Shown here in pieces: positions 9,391-17,022 of a stretch of 64,000 nucleotides of DNA (position 1 is its first letter; each line of letters starts with the position of its first letter). Under the pieces are notes generated by a model. It made no database searches. It saw only the letters and a list, made by a program, of their open reading frames with translations, and was not told where the DNA came from. The translations under genes and the position numbers were made by a program. Source of the DNA: Achromobacter insuavis (GTDB lineage Bacteria > Pseudomonadota > Gammaproteobacteria > Burkholderiales > Burkholderiaceae_B); the NCBI RefSeq assembly GCF_902859645.1, contig NZ_CADIJR010000029.1:1-64000 (forward strand), given 5' to 3'.

Positions 9391-10128
9391 CTATCCGGCC
9401 AGATCCGTCATCCCCAGGAACTGCCGCAGCTCCGGCGTCGCCGGCGCCGTGAACAGTTCCTCCGGCGGCCCGATCTCGTGCACGCGGCCCTGGTGCATGA
9501 AGACCACGCGGTCGCATACCTCGCGCGCAAAGCGCATCTCGTGCGTCACCATCAGCAGCGTCATGCCGTCGGCGGCCAGCTCGCGCACCACCGCCAGCAC
9601 CTCGTTGACCAGCTCCGGGTCCAGCGCCGACGTGATCTCGTCGCACAACAGCGCCAGCGGCTGCATCGCCAACGCGCGCGCGATCGCCACGCGCTGCTGC
9701 TGGCCGCCCGACAATTCCTCGGGCCAGGCGTCGAACTTGTGCTCCAGCCCCACCCGCGTCAGCATCGCCCGCGCCAGGTCGGCGGCCTGGTCCTGCGGCA
9801 TGCGCTTGGCCACCATCGGCGACAGCATCACGTTGCGCCCCACCGTCAGGTGCGGGAACAGGTTGAACTGCTGGAAGATCATGCCCACCTTCAGCCGCAG
9901 CGCGCGCAGCCGCAGCTCGTCGTCGCCCAGCTGCGCGTCCGCCACCATGATGGCGCCGCTGTCGATCTGCTCCAGCCCGTTCACGCAGCGCAGCAGCGTG
10001 CTCTTGCCGGAACCGCTTTTGCCGATGATGGCGATCACCTCGCCGGGCTCGACGCGCAACGTCACCCCTTTCAGGACTTCGTTGTCGCCGAACTTCTTGC
10101 GGACGTCTTCAAGGGCGATGAGGGGCAT
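9391..10128 (-). CDS. Polar amino-acid ABC transporter, ATP-binding protein
   Basis: 245 residues, full length for the GlnQ/HisP/ArtP family. Walker A is GKSGSGKST, the signature is LSGGQQQR, and the H-loop is in MVTHEMRFAREV. Walker B reads LLCDEITSALDPE, where most relatives have DEPTSALDPE; the catalytic Glu is kept. The protein energises import of an amino acid captured by the receptor at 11461-12243. Its start overlaps the upstream permease gene by 20 bp, so translation is probably coupled. Confidence 0.95.
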   Translation of the reverse strand: MPLIALEDVRKKFGDNEVLKGVTLRVEPGEVIAIIGKSGSGKSTLLRCVNGLEQIDSGAIMVADAQLGDDELRLRALRLKVGMIFQQFNLFPHLTVGRNVMLSPMVAKRMPQDQAADLARAMLTRVGLEHKFDAWPEELSGGQQQRVAIARALAMQPLALLCDEITSALDPELVNEVLAVVRELAADGMTLLMVTHEMRFAREVCDRVVFMHQGRVHEIGPPEELFTAPATPELRQFLGMTDLAG

Positions 10129-10765
10129 GCAACATCCTTTCCAGCCGGAGGCTGAGGCGCGACAGGGGCCAGCACAGCGCGAAATAGATCAGCGCGGCGC
10201 AGGCATAGACGGTGAAGGGGCTGAAGGTGGCGTTGGTGATCACCGTGCTGGCCTTGGACAGCTCGGTAAAGCCGATGATGGAGGTCAGCGCCGTGCTCTT
10301 GACGATCTGCACCGCGAAGCCGACGGTCGGCGCCACCGCGATGCGCAGCGCCTGCGGCAGCACCACGTAGCGCATCTGCTGCACATAGCCCAGCGCCAGG
10401 CTGGCCGAGGCTTCCCACTGGCCCTTCGGAATCGCTTCCACGCAGCCGCGCCAGATCTCGGCCAGGAACGCGCCCGACCACAGCGTCAGCGCCGCGCCCG
10501 CGGCCAGCCACGGCGGCACTTCCACGCCGATCAGCGACAGCCCGAAGAACGCCAGGAACAGCTGCATCAGCAGCGGCGTGCCCTGGAACAGTTCGATATA
10601 CGCCCAGCTGACCCGCCGCATCAGCGCCACGCGCGAGGTCCGCATCATCAGCGCCAGCATGCCCATGAGCGCGCCGCCGGCAAACGCCACCAGCGACAGC
10701 ACGACGGTCCAGCGCGCCGCCAGCAGCAGGTTGCGGACAATGTCCCAGGTGGTGAACTCGATCAT
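10109..10765 (-). CDS. Polar amino-acid ABC transporter permease (second)
   Basis: 218 residues starting MIEFTTWDIVRNLLLAARW. This is a HisMQ-type membrane protein with about five helices and the EAA loop (EASASLALGYVQQMRYVVLPQALRIAVAP) that docks the ATPase. The start overlaps the stop of the preceding permease by 4 bp (ATGA, 10762-10765) and its own 3' end overlaps the ATPase gene. The pair of permeases presumably forms a heterodimer. Confidence 0.94.
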   Translation of the reverse strand: MIEFTTWDIVRNLLLAARWTVVLSLVAFAGGALMGMLALMMRTSRVALMRRVSWAYIELFQGTPLLMQLFLAFFGLSLIGVEVPPWLAAGAALTLWSGAFLAEIWRGCVEAIPKGQWEASASLALGYVQQMRYVVLPQALRIAVAPTVGFAVQIVKSTALTSIIGFTELSKASTVITNATFSPFTVYACAALIYFALCWPLSRLSLRLERMLHAPHRP

Positions 10766-11430
10766 CGCGCCGCCTTGCGGAACAACCGCCTGCCCGTCAT
10801 GCGCAGCAACTGGCGCAACCCCACCGCCAGCACCAGATAGATGCCGGTGGTCACGAAATACACCTCGAACGCGCGGAAATTGCGCGACTGGATGAAGTTG
10901 GCCGCGAACGTCAGGTCCTCGGCCGCGATCTGCGAGCACACCGCCGACCCCAGCATCACGATCACGATCTGCGACGACAAGGCCGGCCAGATGCGCGCCA
11001 GCGCGGGTTTGAGCACGACATGGCGGAACACCTGCCAGCGCGTCATCGCCAGGCTGGCGCCGGCCTCGTACTGGCCCTTGGGCGTGGCGTCGATGCCGGC
11101 GCGGATGATCTCGGCGCTGTAGGCGCCCAGGTTCAGCGCCATCGCCAGGCAGGCCGCCTGCATCTCGCTGAACTGCACGCCCAGCGACGGCAGCCCGAAG
11201 AACACGAAGAACAACTGGATCAGGAACGGCGTGTTGCGCACCGCCTCCACATAGGCGGTGACCGGCGCGCGCAGCCAGCGCGGGCCCTGCGTGCGCGCCC
11301 AGGCGCAGCCGATGCCCAGCGCCACGCCCGCCACCGCGCCAAACGCGATCAGTTCGACCGTCACGCCGATGCCCTTGATGAGCACCGGCGTGTAATCGAA
11401 CACGGAAGCGAAGTCGAATTGATAAGCCAT
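10762..11430 (-). CDS. Polar amino-acid ABC transporter permease (first)
   Basis: 222 residues, HisMQ family, with the EAA-loop segment EAGASLAMTRWQVFRHVVLKPALARIWP and a conserved VRNTPFLIQLFF stretch. It begins 30 bp after the receptor gene and ends in the 4-bp overlap with the second permease. The four genes (receptor, two permeases, ATPase) form one minus-strand operon. The ligand is not evident from sequence. Confidence 0.94.
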   Translation of the reverse strand: MAYQFDFASVFDYTPVLIKGIGVTVELIAFGAVAGVALGIGCAWARTQGPRWLRAPVTAYVEAVRNTPFLIQLFFVFFGLPSLGVQFSEMQAACLAMALNLGAYSAEIIRAGIDATPKGQYEAGASLAMTRWQVFRHVVLKPALARIWPALSSQIVIVMLGSAVCSQIAAEDLTFAANFIQSRNFRAFEVYFVTTGIYLVLAVGLRQLLRMTGRRLFRKAAR

Positions 11431-11460
11431 GAAAAGCGCTCCGGCGCGTGCGCGCCCGCC

Positions 11461-12243
11461 CTACAGGTCCTTGGGCAGGCCGGCGCCCAGCCACTTCTGC
11501 GAGATCGCCGCCAGCGAGCCGTCGCGTTTGGCGTTGGCCAGGATCTCGTTGACCTTGGCGCGCAGCTTCGGCTCGTCCTTGTTCAGGCCGATGTAGCAGG
11601 GCGAATCCTTGATCAGGAACTTGGTCTCCGGCTTCTTCGGCGGGTTGCGCGCCAGGATCGCCGCGGCCACCACGTTGCCAGTCGCGATCAGCGGCACCTG
11701 GCCCGACAGGAAGGCGGTGATGGTGCCGTTGTTGTCCTCATAGCGCTTGAGCGTGGCCGTGGGCGGGGCGATCTTGCTCAGTTCGATGTCCTCGACCGCG
11801 CCGCGCGTCACGCCGATGGTCTTGCCCGCCAGGTCGGCGGCCGACGCCACCTTCAGGTCGGCCGGGCCGAACACGCCGTTGAAGAACGGCGCATACGCGT
11901 CGGAGAAATCGATCGCCTTCTCGCGCTCCGGATTCTTGCCCAGGCTGGAGATCACCAGATCCACCTTGCGGGTCTGCAGGTACGGCACGCGGTTGGCGCT
12001 GGTCACCGGCACCAGCTCCAGCTTCACGCCCAGCTGCTTGGCGATCAGCGCGGCGGTGTCGATGTCGTAGCCCAGCGGCTTCATGTCGGCGCCGACCGAG
12101 CCGAACGGCGGGAAGTCCTGCGGCACCGCGACCTTGAGGGTGCCGCGCTTGACGATGTCGTCCAGGGTGTCGGCATGCGTGAGCGGCGCGGCCAGCAGGG
12201 CGGCGGCGGTGCAGAGGGACAGCAACAGGGTTCTACGGTTCAT
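11461..12243 (-). CDS. Amino-acid ABC transporter substrate-binding protein
   Basis: 260 residues, family 3 extracellular solute-binding protein. ATG at 12241-12243 (MNRRTLLLSLCTAAALLAAPLTHA signal peptide) is preceded by GGAG with 8-nt spacing; an upstream ATG at 12336 would spoil the signal peptide. The mature part starts DTLDDIVKRGTLKVAVPQDFPPFG and carries the YDIDTAALIAKQLGV motif typical of polar amino-acid receptors. First gene of the importer operon, facing a regulator gene 555 bp away. Confidence 0.94.
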   Translation of the reverse strand: MNRRTLLLSLCTAAALLAAPLTHADTLDDIVKRGTLKVAVPQDFPPFGSVGADMKPLGYDIDTAALIAKQLGVKLELVPVTSANRVPYLQTRKVDLVISSLGKNPEREKAIDFSDAYAPFFNGVFGPADLKVASAADLAGKTIGVTRGAVEDIELSKIAPPTATLKRYEDNNGTITAFLSGQVPLIATGNVVAAAILARNPPKKPETKFLIKDSPCYIGLNKDEPKLRAKVNEILANAKRDGSLAAISQKWLGAGLPKDL

Positions 12244-12293
12244 GAGGAACTCTCCAGGGCGCGCCGCCCCGGGAGCGGGGTCGAGCGCTGCAC

Positions 12294-12501
12294 ACCAATT
12301 CGGTATACAAAACTGGAAAAGCAAGTTCTGTGCCATTCGGCCGTCCCTTGGACGGATGCCGCCAGGGCGGCGCCGAATGCACCGGCATGGTGCGGCATGC
12401 GCCGCTACGGCGCACGCGTGGCACTGGAATGGGAGTGGCGGACGGCACCCGAAGCGGATTCAATAAACCAACCATAATGGTTGGAAAAATACCGAATTGG
12501 T
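12294..12501. promoter_or_regulatory. Distant 13-bp inverted repeat in the importer/TetR intergenic region
   Basis: ACCAATTCGGTAT at 12294-12306 recurs exactly as its reverse complement ATACCGAATTGGT at 12489-12501. The first copy lies about 50 bp upstream of the receptor start and the second just right of the palindrome at 12468-12484. Two identical inverted sites about 180 bp apart would suit one regulator bound at two promoters, possibly with looping. This is an inference from sequence only. Confidence 0.45.
12468..12484. promoter_or_regulatory. Perfect 17-bp palindrome, probable TetR-type operator
   Basis: CCAACCATAATGGTTGG is an uninterrupted palindrome (8-bp arms, 1-bp centre) and is embedded in a larger AAACCAA...TTGGTTT repeat. 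It lies in an AT-rich stretch 315 bp upstream of the TetR-family start at 12799 and 225 bp upstream of the receptor gene. Size and symmetry fit a TetR dimer site. Confidence 0.5.
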
Positions 12502-12637
12502 TTAATATGGCCGCATCCATCACCCGGACGGCCCTGCCCGCCGCCCGGACTTCCAGGAACCCGTGTTGCCCCGCTTCCGCCCGACATCGTCCCGGCCGCA
12601 CCGTCCCTTCTCGGACCGTCGCCTCGGAACCCTGAGA

Positions 12638-12757
12638 ATGGCCGCCGCCCTCGCCCTGCTCGCCGGCATCGCCGCCTGGCTGTGCCTGACCGAGCCGCCG
12701 CCGCGCATCGTGCCCTTCGTCGGCATCATGTCGGCCCTGCCGCGCGCGGCGCTCTGA
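12638..12757 (+). CDS. Possible small single-pass membrane protein (39 aa)
   Basis: MAAALALLAGIAAWLCLTEPPPRIVPFVGIMSALPRAAL, with one hydrophobic segment (residues 2-17) and a short polar tail, ends 41 bp before the TetR-family start. Other ATGs upstream in frame give only Arg/Pro-rich sequence. No clear ribosome-binding site precedes it beyond CCTGAGA. It could be a real leader-type small protein or chance; homology would decide. Confidence 0.3.
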   Translation: MAAALALLAGIAAWLCLTEPPPRIVPFVGIMSALPRAAL

Positions 12758-12798
12758 AGCGGCATCAGGCAAAATGCGCCGAACCGGAAGAATCCACC

Positions 12799-13374
12799 AT
12801 GCCCAAACCCACCAAATCCGAAATAGACGCCGAGATCCTCGACCGCGCCGCGGCCCTGTTCGCCAAGCACGGTTTTGCGCACACCTCGTTGCAGCAGATC
12901 GCCGACGCCGTCAATTACTCGAAGGCGGGCTTGCTGCACCACTATCCCAGCAAGCAGGCGATCTACGAGGCTGCCCTCAAGACCGGCTCCGACCACATGC
13001 AGTCCCTGCTGGATAGCGTCGCCGACATCCCCGTCGGCATCGAGCGCGATCGCGCCGTGGTCGAAGCCTCCGTCGACTTCACCTACGACTGGCCCGGCCT
13101 GTCCGCGCTGGCCAACCGCCTGGCGGACCAGGGCGCCGACGTCGACCCGGAACTGATCAAGACCGGCCTCACCCTGTACGCCGCGCTCGGCATCGACATG
13201 GCTGACCTGGAACTGGAGCGCGTGGTGCGCGTCACCACCGCCTTCTGCGGCCTCGGCATCGCGGCGCTGACCGCCGCGCGCATGGACATGAAGCGCGAAT
13301 GGCGCGGCCACATCGTCGCGTCCGCCATGGACGCGCTGGGCCATGCAAGCAAAAGCGCCCGCAAGGGGCGCTGA
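12799..13374 (+). CDS. TetR/AcrR family transcriptional regulator
   Basis: 191 residues starting MPKPTKSEIDAEILDRAAALF. The N-terminal helix-turn-helix is textbook TetR: AALFAKHGFAHTSLQQIADAVNYSKAGLLHHYPSKQAIYEAAL at residues 14-56. The C-terminal ligand domain is unassigned. It is divergent from the amino-acid importer and may control it through the palindromes at 12468-12501; the longer frame upstream reads through non-coding sequence and was not used. Confidence 0.9.
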   Translation: MPKPTKSEIDAEILDRAAALFAKHGFAHTSLQQIADAVNYSKAGLLHHYPSKQAIYEAALKTGSDHMQSLLDSVADIPVGIERDRAVVEASVDFTYDWPGLSALANRLADQGADVDPELIKTGLTLYAALGIDMADLELERVVRVTTAFCGLGIAALTAARMDMKREWRGHIVASAMDALGHASKSARKGR

Positions 13375-13381
13375 AAGAAGC

Positions 13382-13404
13382 GCGGCGGGCCTCTCGCCCG
13401 CCGC
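13382..13404. terminator. Hairpin between convergent TetR and Bug genes
   Basis: GCGGCGGGC (13382-13390) pairs with GCCCGCCGC (13396-13404) over a CTCTC loop, 7 bp after the TetR stop. On the minus strand the stem is followed by GCTTCTTT, so it may also end the Bug transcript. Confidence 0.4.
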
Positions 13405-13431
13405 CTTGCCGTCTACTTACTTATAGAGGGC

Positions 13432-14397
13432 TCAGTCCACCTGCGCGCCGGACTGCTTGACCGCCTTGCCCCACTTCTCCACCTCGCCGGCGATGAACGT
13501 GCCGGTGGCCTCGGGCGTCAACGGCATCGGCTCCGCGCCGCGGTCTCGGAAGAACTTCTGCATCTCCGGCGTGCCCAGCACGTGGGCGATCTGCTGGCTC
13601 AGGTAGTTGGTGACAGCCGGCGGCGTATCACGCGGCGCCAGCACCGAGGCCCAGCCGATCGCCTCGAAACCCGGATAGCCGCTCTCGGCCACCGTCGGCA
13701 CGTCCGGCAGTTGCGGCAGGCGCTTGGCCGTCGTCACCGCCAGCGCCACCGCCTTCTTGCTCTGCACGTGCGGCAGCCCCGCCGTCACCGAATCCACCAT
13801 CAGCGGCACCTGGTGCCCCAGGAAATCCGCCTGTGCCGGGCCGCTGCCCTTGTACGGAATATGGCGGATGTCGATATTGGCCGCCGCCTTGAACATCTCG
13901 GCCGACAGATGCTGCGTGCCGCCGATGCCGGCGCTGGCATACGCCAGCTCGCCCGGATTGGCGCGCGCCTGCTTGACCAGCTGCTGCAGCGACGTAATGC
14001 CCGAAGCCGGCGTCGCCAGGAACATCAGCGGCACCGAGAACACCCCCGATACCGGCGCGAAATCCTTGGTCAGGCTGTAGTTGATGGTCTTGTACAGCGT
14101 CTGGTTCACCGCCGCGGCAGAACCCGCGATCACCAGCGTGTAACCGTCCGGCGTCGCGCGCGCGGCCTGCTCCATGCCGATATTGCTGCCGGCGCCGGCG
14201 CGGTTCTCCACCACGATCGGCTGCTTGACCGCCGTGCCCAGCTTTTCGGCCAGCGCGCGGGCGAAGATATCGGTGGCCTGCCCCGGCGGGAACGGCACGA
14301 TCAGGCGGATGGGACGGTCGGGATACTCGGCATGCGCGGCCGTCGCGGCCGCCGCCAGCACCAGGCCGGCGGCAAGACTGGAAAGAATTCGTGTCAT
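13432..14397 (-). CDS. Bug-family tripartite tricarboxylate transporter receptor
   Basis: 321 residues with signal peptide ([23 protein letters not shown]) and mature start [31 protein letters not shown], the standard Bug motif. It contains [26 protein letters not shown] and [31 protein letters not shown], both family hallmarks. Bug proteins bind small organic acids or amino acids in the periplasm; there is no TctA/TctB permease next to it, so it is an orphan receptor, which is common in this family. Divergent from the argD-like gene. Confidence 0.94.
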   Translation of the reverse strand: MTRILSSLAAGLVLAAAATAAHAEYPDRPIRLIVPFPPGQATDIFARALAEKLGTAVKQPIVVENRAGAGSNIGMEQAARATPDGYTLVIAGSAAAVNQTLYKTINYSLTKDFAPVSGVFSVPLMFLATPASGITSLQQLVKQARANPGELAYASAGIGGTQHLSAEMFKAAANIDIRHIPYKGSGPAQADFLGHQVPLMVDSVTAGLPHVQSKKAVALAVTTAKRLPQLPDVPTVAESGYPGFEAIGWASVLAPRDTPPAVTNYLSQQIAHVLGTPEMQKFFRDRGAEPMPLTPEATGTFIAGEVEKWGKAVKQSGAQVD

Positions 14398-14541
14398 GAT
14401 CGGTCAGTAAAAAGCGACAAAGAGCGGCGTCCGGCGCCGGCCCTGTTGCATAAAATAGAGAGCCCCGCGCAAGCGGCCCTTTTGGGGCGGCCGTGGGGCG
14501 GATCGGCTGGGGGTGCGTCACGATAGCATTCCCCCGCCGGT

Positions 14542-14560
14542 GCTAAATTCGGCATTTAGC
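14542..14560. promoter_or_regulatory. 7-bp inverted repeat upstream of the aminotransferase gene
   Basis: GCTAAAT (14542-14548) and ATTTAGC (14554-14560) are exact inverted copies around TCGGC, 50 bp before the ATG at 14611, followed by a pyrimidine-rich leader. It could be an operator or a 5'-UTR hairpin. Confidence 0.35.
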
Positions 14561-14610
14561 GTTTCCCTTTCTTTTTCAACCCCTGTTCTCTCCTTTCAGC
14601 AGGAACCGCC

Positions 14611-15804
14611 ATGGAATTCAGCCAGTACAACGTCAACGCCCTCATGGAGATCACCTCCCGTCCGGACCTCGTGTTCGTGCGCGGCCAGGGGTCCTGGCTG
14701 GAGGATCACGCGGGCAAGCGATACCTGGACTTCGTCCAGGGCTGGGCCGTCAACACCCTGGGCCACAGCGCCCCGGAAATGCAGAAAGCCCTGCTGGACC
14801 AGTCCAAGCTGCTGATGAACCCGTCGCCGGCGTTCTACAACCTGCCCTCCATCGAACTGGCCACCCGCCTGACCGGCGCCTCGGTCTTCGACCGCGTCTT
14901 CTTCGCCAACAGCGGCGGCGAAGCCAACGAAGGCGCCATCAAGCTGGCGCGCAAATGGGGCCAGGTCAACAAGAAAGGCGCCTACAAGATCATCACCATG
15001 AACCACGGCTTCCACGGCCGCACCCTGGCCACGATGTCCGCGTCCGGCAAGCCGGGCTGGGACAAGATGTTCGCGCCGCAGGTGGAAGGTTTCCCGAAGG
15101 CCGAGATCAATGATCTGGAATCGGTGCGCAAGCTGATCGACGACCAGACGGTTGCGATCATGCTGGAACCGGTGCAGGGCGAAGCCGGCGTCATCCCGGC
15201 GACGAAGGAATTCATGCAGGGCCTGCGCAAGCTGGCGGATGAGCACAAGCTGCTGTTCATTGTGGATGAAGTGCAGACGGGGATGGGCCGTACCGGTACC
15301 CTGTTCGCCTATCAGCAATCCGACGTGGTGCCGGACATCATGACGCTGGCCAAGGGGATTGGTGGTGGGGTGCCGTTGGCTGCTTTGTTGGCCCGTCAGG
15401 AAGTCTGCGTGTTCTCGCATGGGGACCAGGGTGGTACGTATAACGGGAATCCGTTGATGGCGGCTGTGGGTGTGGCGGTGTTTGATGCGCTGGCTGCGCC
15501 TGGCTTTATGGAGTCGGTCAATGCGCGTGCGAAGCAACTGTCCGAAGGGTTGTTGGCTCTGTCGGCCAAGTACGGCATGAAGGGTGAGCGTGGGATGGGT
15601 CTGCTGCGTGCGCTGATCATGGATCGGGATGATGGCCCCGCCATCGTCGAAGCCGCGCGCAACCTGGCGCCGAATGGTCTGCTGCTGAATGCGCCGCGGG
15701 GGAATTTGCTGCGGTTTATGCCGGCGTTGAATGTGACGGCTGAGGAAATCGATACGATGTTGACGCAGTTGGATGGGTTGATTGGGCAGGTGCGTAAGGC
15801 TTGA
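14611..15804 (+). CDS. argD: Class III aminotransferase, acetylornithine aminotransferase-like
   Basis: 397 residues, the usual ArgD length, PLP-dependent. Seen: the cofactor pocket NSGGEANEGAIKLARKW (about 107-123), HGFHGRT, IVDEVQTGMGRTG, and the Schiff-base lysine in TLAKGIGGGVP. ArgD-like enzymes move an amino group between acetylornithine or succinyldiaminopimelate and 2-oxoglutarate; gamma-aminobutyrate and related amines are alternatives. The nearby Bug receptor is divergent. From about base 15350 the codons switch from strong C-ending to G/T-ending choices (for example GTT, TTG, GGT), unlike the first two thirds of the same gene. A clear terminator follows. Confidence 0.88.
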   Translation: MEFSQYNVNALMEITSRPDLVFVRGQGSWLEDHAGKRYLDFVQGWAVNTLGHSAPEMQKALLDQSKLLMNPSPAFYNLPSIELATRLTGASVFDRVFFANSGGEANEGAIKLARKWGQVNKKGAYKIITMNHGFHGRTLATMSASGKPGWDKMFAPQVEGFPKAEINDLESVRKLIDDQTVAIMLEPVQGEAGVIPATKEFMQGLRKLADEHKLLFIVDEVQTGMGRTGTLFAYQQSDVVPDIMTLAKGIGGGVPLAALLARQEVCVFSHGDQGGTYNGNPLMAAVGVAVFDALAAPGFMESVNARAKQLSEGLLALSAKYGMKGERGMGLLRALIMDRDDGPAIVEAARNLAPNGLLLNAPRGNLLRFMPALNVTAEEIDTMLTQLDGLIGQVRKA

Positions 15805-15825
15805 GTATTGTTTTTTCGTAGGTGA

Positions 15826-15858
15826 AACAAGGGCTGCTTCTGCGGCCCTTGTTTTTTT
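15826..15858 (+). terminator. Rho-independent terminator of argD-like gene
   Basis: AACAAGGGC (15826-15834) pairs with GCCCTTGTT (15845-15853), and the stem runs into TTTTTTT. It sits 21 bp after the stop codon. It also marks the left edge of the lower-GC island. Confidence 0.9.
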
Positions 15859-15940
15859 CATATGACTATTTACTTGGCATTGAAATCGATTCAAGGCCGT
15901 TTTCGGCCATGAGCCGACCGTCTGGCCTGCCAAAGCACAA

Positions 15941-16489
15941 CTAGTCAGATTCCACTTTACTTTTGTTCTCCTGCAACTCGCGCCACTTTGAAAAACTTCG
16001 CGGCGGCACCTCGGATAACTTCTCGATCACAAAAAGATTGATCGCGTCCAAAAGACCGTACATCCTCATCGCGAATTTAATTATCATTCGCGCGAATAGC
16101 AAAGCCAATGCGATCAAGCTCGCCAGCAAAATGGGTCTGTCGAGGCCGTATGCTATCGCGACAAATGCAGCAAGTCCTACCCAGAGCGCGAAAAATACTA
16201 CGTCAGCCACACCTGCAAAAATTTGCACCAACAGATAGGCGAGAAACTTCCCATCTTCCGCTTTTGGACCGATTGCGTCTCGAACCTCCCGTCCCACCAG
16301 GTATTCCCTGCCCGCAAACCATAAGAGCGTCATGGTCCATTCCTCTCGGGAAGCCACGAAACGTTTAGCGAGCCTCTTAACCACATAGAGCACGCCGGCA
16401 CCCACAATGCTGCCAAGAGCTCCAATAGTCAGAACACCCCACACTGACTTCAGCAGCCAGTCGCTCACAATCTGGAAGTCAAACACCAA
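15941..16489 (-). CDS. Small inner-membrane protein of unknown function
   Basis: 182 residues. Hydrophobic segments are seen at about residues 16-36 (VWGVLTIGALGSIVGAGVLYVV), 84-112 and 118-135, with a basic loop (KRLAKRFVASREEW) and a charged C-terminal tail ending KWRELQENKSKVESD. The base composition is clearly lower in GC than the preceding genes. I do not recognise a family. It is the first gene of the accessory island and points away from the nuclease-like and DUF262 genes. Confidence 0.7.
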   Translation of the reverse strand: MVFDFQIVSDWLLKSVWGVLTIGALGSIVGAGVLYVVKRLAKRFVASREEWTMTLLWFAGREYLVGREVRDAIGPKAEDGKFLAYLLVQIFAGVADVVFFALWVGLAAFVAIAYGLDRPILLASLIALALLFARMIIKFAMRMYGLLDAINLFVIEKLSEVPPRSFSKWRELQENKSKVESD

Positions 16490-17022
16490 CCATCCTACCT
16501 TTTCGTCATTTTTTTCTATCTTGGAATATTAATCCCATTAAAAATTTAAAACACTATTCCTCGCACTTTCAAGTAGGCATTTAGTAAATCCGCACTGAAA
16601 TCAGATCGTTTGACTTCCGCATGCCTAGCGTTCTTCGGCTTGGTCCTTGGGACGATCCACCATAGACCATCCGCCTCTTCCGAGATTTCCGCAGCTTCCA
16701 TTCCGACCAGCTCAGCACCACGGGCGCACGTCCACAGATATAAGGGAGGATGTCATCGATATCCCGCGATGGGTTGGGTAGCCACGCAATCAATTCCTCG
16801 TTTCGACATCCAAGGCCCTGTTCCCCGTACCCTCATCCCGCCCCGTCGGAAGGCAGGGAGCCAAATGGCTGCTGCAATGCGACTGCTTCGACCCTTAGTG
16901 GTCGCTCGAGCTTCCCGGAAGCGGACGCTTAGGAGCACGGATCAAATGACTTGAGCGATCGGGCCATCGTAAGCGGCGGCCGTGATGTTGGTCGCGCCGC
17001 GCTATTAGACGCCCGCCCGTAA
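16490..17022. other. 533-bp stretch with no recognisable gene
   Basis: AT-rich at 16500-16570, then mixed composition. Short open frames on both strands (for example 16581-16793 minus) have no start-site signals and no family I can identify. It looks like decayed accessory DNA between two island genes. Confidence 0.5.

Noticed and set aside
9713-9760. Loss of function of the ABC ATPase because of DEITSALDPE instead of DEPTSALDPE
   Set aside because: The Walker B aspartate and catalytic glutamate are both present; Pro to Ile next to them is not known to inactivate the enzyme.
11020-12477. Plus-strand open frame opposite the amino-acid importer genes
   Set aside because: Antisense shadow of the permease and receptor genes; no start signal and no recognisable product.
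16581-16793. Possible transposase remnant on the minus strand
   Set aside because: The segment PSRDIDDILPYI vaguely resembles transposase C-termini, but there are no inverted repeats, target duplications or further matching segments.
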